12,058 bases of DNA from Deltaproteobacteria bacterium UBA3076 (GTDB lineage: Bacteria > Desulfobacterota > Dissulfuribacteria > Dissulfuribacterales > UBA3076). Below are positions 1-5,076 of the stretch, one piece after another. The stretch lies in NCBI GenBank assembly GCA_002367355.1, contig DFBQ01000008.1, forward strand, positions 1-12,058, read 5' to 3'. Numbering within the stretch: the first letter of the stretch is position 1; each line of letters starts with the position of its first letter. The translations under genes and the position numbers were made by a program. The notes beneath the pieces were generated by a model. That model did not search any database and had not been told where the DNA came from. It was given only the letters and a program-made list of their open reading frames with translations.

Positions 1-25
1 TTTTGCGTAACAGGTTGATTTTATT

Positions 26-78
26 CACCACACTGATTCCGGTTGACGGGTTTGGGCATCACACAAATTCCGGTTGAG
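26..78. repeat. Two-copy 21-bp direct repeat, 32-bp period
   Basis: Positions 26-46 and 58-78 match at 18 of 21 bases. Both end in ATTCCGGTTGA and both begin with a CA-rich CA(C/T)CACAC block. A weaker partial copy (CAGGTTGA) lies at 11-18. Tandemly spaced repeats of about 20 bp near an edge are typical of the multiple transposase-binding sites at IS21-family ends. That is the best guess, but no istA or istB lies inside the window, so the assignment is inference. Confidence 0.5.
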
Positions 79-156
79 CCAGAATTTTGGCAGAAGCAGA
101 AGACTTATGGAAGCGTGCCTGATCTGGCTACTTTATCAAAAGCTCAAAAAGCAGAT

Positions 157-1452
157 TTAAGAAGGTTTCTGTTGCGCAGTCAGGGTCTTGCCAAAATAAA
201 GAGCTGTGGCCCTCTCCAGATTAGCCTTGCTTACCTCTACCGGCCGCTCGTCGTACCTGCTGATCGAAATGAGTGCGTCGACGATATCCGCCGGGTAACA
301 AGCCCGTAGTTCTTTCGCACCAAAATCAATACAGAGCTTTCGTAAGGCCTCGGCGCTGTTAGGCCTGCAGGGAAGGTTTTTCTCGGCGACAAGGCGACTG
401 AAGATCTCATCAAAGATATGGGAATCTACCGCTCCCACGTAAACCTTGTTCTTGATTCGTCGCAAAAAAGCCTCCTCAGATAGCTCTTTGGGATCGATAT
501 TAGTTGCGAAGACTACTAGCACCTCAAAAGGTACCTGGAATTTTGCACCATAGCGAAGAGTCAAATAATCTACTCGGCGATCAAGTGGTACGATCCAACG
601 GTTAAGCAAATGCGTTGGTGAAACAAGCTGACGACCAAAATCATCGACAATGAACATTCCATTGTTTGCTTTCATCTGCAGGGGAGCGGTATAAGTCTTA
701 GAATTCTCGTCCAGTTGTAATTCCAACATGTTTAACTCTAGTTCGCCGCCTACTGTAATGGAGGGGCGGCGACATACAACCCAGCGAGGGTCAAGCCCAT
801 TGTCACCTGTTTTCACGCTTTGGTGCACAGCAGGGTCATACACCACAATAATTTGTCCGTCGAATTCCACGGCATAGGGTATCAGAATTGAGTCCTGATA
901 GACTCTGTAAAGATTCTCAGCTACGCTGGTCTTGCCATTACCCGTAGGTCCATACAAAAAGAGGGAAGTTTGCGATACGACGGCAGGACCTAGTTCATCC
1001 AGAAAACCATCAGTTAATACCAAGTCTGAGAGCGCCTCTTTTAGCAATTGTCGTTTTATTTTGACCTTAGAAACTTGTGACTTAACCGCAGCTCGGTAGC
1101 TTCTGACAGAAACTGGCGCCGGGCCCGAGTAGTGGCACATATCAAATCGTGTTGAAGCGAGTTGCCGGCCTGCTTCCGACAAGGTGAAAGTGTAGTCGTT
1201 ACCCTCCATACCAGTCACTACAATAAGTTGTCTCTTCCTCAAACGCTCGAACATGGCCTGAATAACTGGGAATGAAAGCTTTAAGGAAAAACATAACGAG
1301 TTAATACTACTACTCCCGATCGTGTAAAGGCGTCGCAGCATCAAGTTTTCTACCAGAGTCTCTGGTATATCCATATTCTGCAGATCCTCTGGCGCTCTAG
1401 GTGAAAAAGCTGGTCGAGCCAGAACATTTTTATTAGTACGGTTGGCTTCCAT
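157..1452 (-). CDS. AAA-family ATPase with N-terminal winged-helix-like region
   Basis: The product is a 431-residue cytoplasmic ATPase with no signal peptide or membrane segment. Residues about 30-105 look like a winged-helix DNA-binding or protein-binding region. The AAA core follows: Walker A GPTGNGKTS at 168-176, Walker B MFIVDDFGRQ at 266-275, a sensor-1-like FATN at 315-318 and FLRRIKNK at 329-336, which could supply the arginine finger. A beta-rich insert at about 195-260 separates Walker A from Walker B. The start at 1452 is chosen because AAGGAGGT lies five bases upstream; a TTG eight codons earlier would place that Shine-Dalgarno inside the gene. Length and Walker A context do not fit the IS21 helper IstB (about 250 residues). 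The layout recalls MoxR-like ATPases, which usually work with a partner protein, but none is adjacent. The gene reads as intact while everything beside it is degraded. Substrate and role are unknown. Confidence 0.85.
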   Translation of the reverse strand: MEANRTNKNVLARPAFSPRAPEDLQNMDIPETLVENLMLRRLYTIGSSSINSLCFSLKLSFPVIQAMFERLRKRQLIVVTGMEGNDYTFTLSEAGRQLASTRFDMCHYSGPAPVSVRSYRAAVKSQVSKVKIKRQLLKEALSDLVLTDGFLDELGPAVVSQTSLFLYGPTGNGKTSVAENLYRVYQDSILIPYAVEFDGQIIVVYDPAVHQSVKTGDNGLDPRWVVCRRPSITVGGELELNMLELQLDENSKTYTAPLQMKANNGMFIVDDFGRQLVSPTHLLNRWIVPLDRRVDYLTLRYGAKFQVPFEVLVVFATNIDPKELSEEAFLRRIKNKVYVGAVDSHIFDEIFSRLVAEKNLPCRPNSAEALRKLCIDFGAKELRACYPADIVDALISISRYDERPVEVSKANLERATALYFGKTLTAQQKPS

Positions 1453-1499
1453 CAAAGACCTCCTTGTAAGGCTCAAGAGAAAACATCATCTTCTATCAT

Positions 1500-1527
1500 C
1501 TTATCGTAGATAGCATTTTCTTCTCAA
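1500..1527 (-). promoter_or_regulatory. Possible sigma70 promoter for the AAA ATPase gene
   Basis: On the minus strand, TTGAGA (1527-1522) and GATAAG (1505-1500) are separated by 16 bases. They match the -35 and -10 consensus at five and four of six positions. A transcript would start near 1493, giving a leader of about 40 bases before the ATG at 1452. The region is AT-rich, so chance matches are possible. Confidence 0.3.
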
Positions 1528-1597
1528 AATAACATTACATTTAGTAAGCTTTGTGTTACAATTCCTCCTTAGAATAATACAAGAGGGAGGAAAAAGC

Positions 1598-1716
1598 ATG
1601 AACAAACGAAAATCTGCACAGGCAATTCCAGACAAAGATCGTGAATAGCTTGAGGCAATAGCTCGTAGTCGTATAGAATCTGCCAGTCGGGTCCAACGGG
1701 CTAAAATTTTACTAAT
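1598..1716 (+). pseudogene. IS630-family transposase, N-terminal remnant with internal stop
   Basis: A strong GGGAGG Shine-Dalgarno at about 1585-1590 precedes ATG 1598. The reading frame gives MNKRKSAQAIPDKDRE, a TAG stop at 1646-1648, then LEAIARSRIESASRVQRAKI and LLMS. The second part matches the N-terminal helix-turn-helix signature of IS630-type transposases, where LEAIARSR followed by a VQRA(K/R)ILL stretch is characteristic. The frame is cut at about 1716 by the inverted repeat of the neighbouring IS, and no later part of the transposase is found on its far side. The remnant carries two independent lesions, a nonsense codon and a truncation, and cannot be active. Confidence 0.75.
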
Positions 1717-1734
1717 GAGCCTTTTGCAAAACTC
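1717..1734. repeat. Left terminal inverted repeat of the IS
   Basis: GAGCCTTTTGCAAAACTC is the inverted partner of 2612-2629, with one mismatch in 18 bases. It lies 178 bases beyond the transposase stop; that gap is non-coding and AT-rich, which fits the 3' end of the element. Confidence 0.85.
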
Positions 1735-1912
1735 GGTATGCAGGAAAACTGAAATTGCAAATGAATTTCAGTTATCTAATAATTATGAACACACATTAAA
1801 AATAGAGCACTATTTTACCTAAAATGTGCCAAATTGCCAAATTTTAAACAAAACTCTACCTTATATCCCTATTGAACACATAAACAGCGTCAGACCTTGC
1901 TAAATAAGGCAT

Positions 1913-2581
1913 TTACGTTACAAAACTCGTCAGTTGGTCAACGGTTAGTGCCAATATGCCAAACATCAGGTGACACATCACCTTGGCATTGCCGCGAACC
2001 AGTACCATTAAACCACCAAATTCGTCCTTCAAGCGGGCGTTGACGCGTTCTACTGTACTCCGCTCCCTGTAGCGCATTTCCTCCGGAGTACTGAAATTAA
2101 GCAAAGACCTACGTTTGGCCTCTGCCTTAATCTCTTCTTTTAACTTAATGTTACGGTGGGGATTGATGTCAATGATCGGCACATGACCTAAAGAACGGCT
2201 ATGCTCTTTAATCTGAGCAGCATCATAAGCCGAATCCATCAGATCACAGAAATTCGTCGTTCTAAGATCTGTCATTGTGGCAAGGGGAATGGCTACCTGA
2301 CTGTCGTGCAGAGAGGCAGATGTGAGGATGCAACTGATCGGAATCTGTCCATCAGCTGCGTCTATGTGGAGCTTGTAACCGGTCCAGCTCTCTTTGAAGC
2401 CCTTGCTGTTCTTTTTTGTCCCAACATCACAATCCGTTGGGATATTCTTGAGCATTTCCTCAAGGGTCATGAAGAGCTGCTGTTCCAGTCTGGTAGGATC
2501 TTTCTTCTTAGGCTCTTCACCTTTCTTAGGACGGCCCTGTTTCTTCTTAGGCTTCTCCTTAACAGATTCCGCCTTCTTCAC
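1913..2581 (-). pseudogene. DDE transposase (IS4/IS5-like), N-terminally truncated
   Basis: The 222-residue frame starts at GTG 2581 and is open back to a stop at 2605-2603. It begins in a lysine-rich linker (KKKQGRPKKGEEPKKK, about residues 12-27) that normally lies mid-protein. It continues with CDVGTKKNSKGFKESW (51-66), YKLHIDAADGQIPIS (69-83), LTSASLHDSQ (86-95), LMDSAYD (114-120, likely second catalytic Asp, D116) and ERSTVERVNARLKDEFG (173-189, likely catalytic Glu E178). The in-frame residues just upstream read IDAREKPVKK. In relatives, as I recall, this follows a DSTAIEA segment carrying the first catalytic Asp. The deletion therefore removes the N-terminal domain and the first Asp of the triad, so the protein should not be able to transpose. 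No usual-length copy is present in the window. Confidence 0.8.
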
Positions 2582-2611
2582 TGGCTTTTCGCGGGCATCA
2601 ATTTATTCTCT

Positions 2612-2629
2612 GAGTTTTGCAAGAGGCTC
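2612..2629. repeat. Right terminal inverted repeat of the IS
   Basis: GAGTTTTGCAAGAGGCTC pairs with 1717-1734. The transposase linker begins only about 27 bases further in, where a complete element would carry the whole N-terminal coding half. This marks the internal deletion. Confidence 0.85.
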
Positions 2630-2631
2630 AT

Positions 2632-2787
2632 TAATTTATCAGGATAAACCCGTATCTGGATTTGGGATGTTCCTGAATAATCTCTGTGAATAAGTGCGTT
2701 GATGATTGCCTCCCGCAATGCCTCATAAGGATATTCAAGGTCCCCTATCCTGGCCTGTTTTATTAATTCATCGGCGAGGTTTAACGA
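2632..2787 (-). pseudogene. Fragment of an AlbA/RecG C-terminal-type ATP-binding protein (COG2865-like)
   Basis: The minus-strand frame reads LADELIKQARIGDLEYPYEA, then LREAIINALIHRDYSGTSQI and QIRVYPDKL, and runs straight into the IS end. The stretch YPYEALREAIINALIHRDYS is a hallmark of the ATP-binding module in proteins annotated as RecG-like or Schlafen/AlbA-domain transcriptional regulators. The frame is closed upstream by a TAA at 2790-2788, and the IS removes everything after the VYPDKL strand. Only about 50 residues of a protein usually several hundred long survive. The original function cannot be recovered from this piece. Confidence 0.7.
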
Positions 2788-2938
2788 TTATTTTTAAAAA
2801 TCCTGGTCAGGCCTTCAGGTTTCCTCTATGAGCGCACTAAATATAGCCGTGAAAAGAGCTGATCTGCCTGGGTGCTTGGAATTCAGGTTAAGTTTTTTAA
2901 TATTGTCAGCAGGGTAATTTTTTTCTCTGATTTTACAT

Positions 2939-2966
2939 AAAAAAGGCAGAACGTGATAGCTCTGCC
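2939..2966 (-). terminator. Rho-independent terminator of the rhodanese gene
   Basis: On the minus strand GGCAGA (2966-2961) and TCTGCC (2950-2945) form a perfect six-pair stem with a ten-base loop, followed at once by six T residues (2944-2939). It lies about 30 bases past the stop of the minus-strand rhodanese reading frame, the expected place for its terminator. Confidence 0.75.
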
Positions 2967-2969
2967 GTA

Positions 2970-2986
2970 GGTTGCACACCTATCAA
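2970..2986. repeat. Inverted repeat, copy downstream of the rhodanese gene
   Basis: GGTTGCACACCTATCAA is the reverse complement of 3663-3679 except for one base. It overlaps a perfect short dyad, TAGGT/ACCTA with a five-base centre (2968-2982). It sits between the rhodanese stop and the terminator stem, so it would be part of the mRNA 3' untranslated region. Confidence 0.7.
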
Positions 2987-2994
2987 GGTTTCTA

Positions 2995-3643
2995 TTATGG
3001 ATTCAAACTTCTGCCTTTCTTCAAACTTCTGCCTTTCTGCTGAGGAGTCCAAATCCCCTTATCGCTGTAATTGTAAGGCAAGCATAGGTTTTTCCAGCCC
3101 GCATCTTTTGTTCTATAGCAACAGTTATCCTTTCCACCTTCAAATCCTCCTGACATATCGCGTATGTCATAAAAACCAAGTTCTTCCAAGCGCTTGCATG
3201 CAGGACCACTGGGGTCCTCCAATTCTCCTGTAGCCTTCTCACTTCTCTTTCCACTTCGACACATAACAATAATGATATCATCAGGGTCAAACTGTCTCAC
3301 TACCTCTTCATCAAAGAATTTATTGGGTATATGTGTCATACTTTTTGGCCTGTGGGACATATTCCCATAACTCCCACGGGATATTAATTACCTTTCTAAT
3401 CGGCTCTTCCAGAAAAGCCCCATTATCGCACTCATCCTTTCCAGGATGGCCCACATAATACCACTCCTCAGGTGTCCTCACATCTAAGATATAGGCATTG
3501 GGATTATATGTGGAGCTGCCAGGGTCCAACATATCATAGGCTGCTTCAGGCTCAATTGACTCAATTTCTCCATTGGCAAAAACGGTTGCTATGCCACTCA
3601 ACATAAATGCTAATACTAATGCAAAGCCAAACAATCTTTTCAT
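2995..3643 (-). pseudogene. Exported rhodanese-domain protein, split by a frameshift
   Basis: Two overlapping frames make one protein. Frame one (3643-3320, 107 residues) starts after a strong AAGGAGG and carries a signal peptide ending about VFA-23, then ILDVRTPEEW (52-61), the rhodanese strand and loop that close the active site. Frame two supplies IIIVMCRSGKRS, the catalytic-cysteine loop, and GFYDIRDMSGGFEGG, the usual C-terminal strand. The break is at a run of five A in GCCAAAAAG near 3345. One A fewer restores a single frame of about 215 residues (QAK joined to SMTHIPNK). As written, frame one lacks the cysteine and frame two lacks the signal peptide. Rhodaneses transfer sulfane sulfur; an exported single-domain form would act in the periplasm. 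This could be a true lesion, a sequencing slip or slippage during expression. The cysteine loop and core are otherwise well kept, so the lesion looks recent. Confidence 0.8.
3002..3037. repeat. Perfect 18-bp tandem duplication at the rhodanese 3' end
   Basis: TTCAAACTTCTGCCTTTC occurs twice head to tail (3002-3019, 3020-3037). It duplicates a KGRSLK motif at the extreme C-terminus of the rhodanese frame (KGRSLKKGRSLNP). The tail beyond the duplication is probably not structural. Confidence 0.85.
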
Positions 3644-3662
3644 CTTTTCCTCCTTTTTCTGT

Positions 3663-3679
3663 TTGATAGGTATGCAACC
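3663..3679. repeat. Inverted repeat, copy in the rhodanese leader
   Basis: TTGATAGGTATGCAACC lies about 20 bases upstream of the rhodanese ATG and pairs with 2970-2986 (16 of 17). It falls between the promoter at 3741-3770 and the Shine-Dalgarno, so the message would carry complementary 5' and 3' ends. Confidence 0.7.
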
Positions 3680-3740
3680 AACCTATTTTTAGGCGCTCAC
3701 TTTATTCCTCCATAACGATTCTTGTCATTTGCTAATCCTT

Positions 3741-3770
3741 TGTATAGACTTTAAAGAGATGGGTTGTCAA
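3741..3770 (-). promoter_or_regulatory. Sigma70-type promoter for the rhodanese gene
   Basis: On the minus strand a perfect TTGACA (3770-3765) is followed after 18 bases by TATACA (3746-3741, four of six). Transcription would begin near 3734 and give a leader of about 90 bases that contains the inverted repeat and the AAGGAGG before ATG 3643. Confidence 0.55.
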
Positions 3771-4011
3771 ATTTAAAAAGTGATTCGAGTAGAGAGGAAA
3801 AAAGTGGATTTCTGCTTTTCAGGGTTTCAATCCATAGGGCGACATTTTGATCCCAAATGGCATGATTCATTAAAAATTTCTGGCATATCTGAGAAAATCC
3901 CGGGCGAACACTGATATTTCGACTTATTCTGCGCTTTAGCAGGAAATGTATCAAGATGAAATGGAGTAATTGTTTTTGCGACTCCCATTTCTGCTTGGCA
4001 AACTATCTGAG
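3771..4011. other. AT-rich stretch with no supported gene
   Basis: The only sizeable frame is 67 codons on the minus strand from a TTG with no Shine-Dalgarno and no recognisable motif. On the plus strand, the frame of the remnant that begins at 4012 stays open from about 3970 (LFLRLPFLLGKLSE). The remnant may therefore once have started earlier. Confidence 0.5.
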
Positions 4012-4254
4012 ATGCTACAATTATCTCACCATACTATCATCAGTCAGTTCTATGATGTTGCAAGCGAGGAATTCACATGACATCTTCGGCAAACAGGGAA
4101 TCTTGTTGACTATATTGAACAAATCTGGAAAAGGTACAAAAAGCCCTATGACCTCAGCGACCTTTGCGTCTTTGAGGTGTATTATTGGTTCGGACAGGGA
4201 GATGCAAATGAGGGCCCCTGGAAGATCAAAGGCTCCAATTGTTACAGCTTATAG
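4012..4254 (+). pseudogene. Unidentified coding remnant interrupted by one TGA
   Basis: The frame reads MLQLSHHTIISQFYDVASEE, FT, a TGA at 4078-4080, then HLRQTGNLVDYIEQIWKRYK, KPYDLSDLCVFEVYYWFGQG and DANEGPWKIKGSNCYSL before TAG. The second half is rich in aromatic residues and charged helix-like segments, and looks like genuine coding sequence. I do not recognise the family. There is no Shine-Dalgarno before ATG 4012 and the frame is open further upstream, so the start is probably lost. The TGA most simply replaces a TGG tryptophan codon. Selenocysteine is possible in principle, but no convincing hairpin follows the TGA at the distance a bacterial SECIS needs. It ends about 40 bases before pcm on the same strand. 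Confidence 0.45.
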
Positions 4255-4293
4255 TATATGCTTCAAGGAATGGTGAGGAAACCGAATCTACAA

Positions 4294-5076
4294 ATGAAAG
4301 ATTCATCATTCATGCCTGGCACAAGTGCCGCAAATATTGAGAACCGCCCGCAAAGGGTATTGCCAAAAATCCTCTTCTTGCCCTTTGCACTGGCCTTTCT
4401 GCTCCTCCTATTTACCGGCAATGCCCTCGCAGAAGAAGAGGCGCTTATCTACAAAAACGCGCGGGATCGCATGGTTCGCACTCAGATCAAATCTCGTGGC
4501 ATCAGTGACCCGGCGACACTACGGGCCATGGAAAGCGTCCCCCGTCACCTCTTTGTCCCGGAAACCAGCGTTCCTGACGCATACGACGACAGGCCGCTCC
4601 CCATCGGTTACGGCCAGACCATTTCCCAGCCTTACATCGTTGCTTATATGACCGAGATAGTCCAACCGAAGCCACAGCAGCGGATCCTGGAGATCGGTAC
4701 AGGCTCAGGATACCAGGCAGCCATCCTGGCCGAGACCGGCGTATCAGTGTACACTATTGAAATCATACCAGAACTTGCCAAGAACGCATCGGAGCGGCTG
4801 CGCCGCTTGGGCTACGGAAGAGTTCAGGTCAAGTCAGGTGATGGTTATTTTGGCTGGGAGAAACACGCCCCATATGATGCCATTGTGGTCACTGCGGCGG
4901 CGGAATATATTCCGCCGCCCCTTTTGGTCCAGTTGAAGGATGGAGGCAGGATGGTCATTCCGGTTGGTTCCCCGTTTTTCGTACAGACCCTCATGCTGGT
5001 CGAAAAACATGGAAAGGAAACCGGCACCCGCAGCCTGATGCCGGTCCGCTTTGTCCCCTTCCGAAGGGCCGAATGA
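4294..5076 (+). CDS. pcm: Protein-L-isoaspartate O-methyltransferase, exported
   Basis: The enzyme methylates L-isoaspartyl residues of damaged proteins with S-adenosylmethionine, starting their repair. Family marks, numbered from this start, are DDRPLPIGYGQTISQPYIVAYM (98-119), SAM motif I ILEIGTGSGYQAA (131-143), the acidic IEI at 155-157 and LKDGGRMVIPVG (214-225). Residues about 25-46 (KILFLPFALAFLLLLFTGNA plus LA) form a signal peptide with likely cleavage after ALA-46. The enzyme would then act outside the cytoplasm, unlike E. coli Pcm. The catalytic part has normal length. The start is uncertain: ATG 4258, 4270, 4294 and 4312 share the frame and none has a good Shine-Dalgarno. 4294 is chosen because a GAGG lies upstream, though it is distant at 15 bases. 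The stop overlaps the next gene's start as ATGA, so the two are translationally coupled. Confidence 0.9.
   Translation: MKDSSFMPGTSAANIENRPQRVLPKILFLPFALAFLLLLFTGNALAEEEALIYKNARDRMVRTQIKSRGISDPATLRAMESVPRHLFVPETSVPDAYDDRPLPIGYGQTISQPYIVAYMTEIVQPKPQQRILEIGTGSGYQAAILAETGVSVYTIEIIPELAKNASERLRRLGYGRVQVKSGDGYFGWEKHAPYDAIVVTAAAEYIPPPLLVQLKDGGRMVIPVGSPFFVQTLMLVEKHGKETGTRSLMPVRFVPFRRAE
4896..4919. repeat. Perfect 24-bp palindrome inside pcm
   Basis: The half-site GGCGGCGGAATA is followed directly by its exact reverse complement. In RNA it would fold into a very GC-rich hairpin, followed by CCCTTTT. It encodes part of the conserved AAAEYIPPPL segment, so codon choice for Ala and Pro may explain it. 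Confidence 0.8.

Larger units (their letters stand above)
1715..2631 (-). mobile_element. Internally deleted insertion sequence with 18-20 bp terminal inverted repeats
   Basis: The ends are GAGCCTTTTGCAAAACTC (1717-1734) and the reverse complement of GAGCCTCTTGCAAAACTC (2612-2629), with one mismatch in 18. Both repeats extend by a shared AT. The element is about 915 bp, shorter than a full-length copy of this DDE type, because the 5' half of the transposase is missing between 2605 and the right end. TA lies just outside both ends (1713-1714 and 2632-2633), but no longer target duplication is visible. The flanking genes differ on the two sides: IS630 to the left, an AlbA/RecG-C-like fragment to the right. 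Family placement (IS4/IS5/IS1182-like) is from the protein and is approximate. Confidence 0.85.

Noticed and set aside
43..309. 88-codon plus-strand frame at the left edge
   Set aside because: It covers the direct repeats and then the antisense of the ATPase C-terminus, with no start signal or motif.
157..1452. IstB helper of an IS21 element
   Set aside because: The protein is too long and lacks the IstB G-x-x-G-x-G-K-T-H-L-A context; the N-terminal winged-helix-like region and the insert before Walker B do not fit.
2201..2647. 148-codon and 99-codon plus-strand frames across the IS
   Set aside because: They are the antisense of the transposase and read through the inverted repeat; Leu/Phe-rich content mirrors the Lys-rich linker.
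3751..3954. 67-codon minus-strand frame upstream of the rhodanese promoter
   Set aside because: It uses a TTG start, has no Shine-Dalgarno and no recognisable motif, and its 3' end overlaps the rhodanese promoter.
4078..4080. Selenocysteine codon
   Set aside because: No convincing SECIS-like hairpin is seen just after the TGA, the start of the gene appears lost, and the context FT-TGA-HLRQ does not resemble a redox motif.
3956..4276. 106-codon plus-strand frame
   Set aside because: It overlaps the remnant at 4012-4254 in another frame; the remnant's frame has far more protein-like composition.
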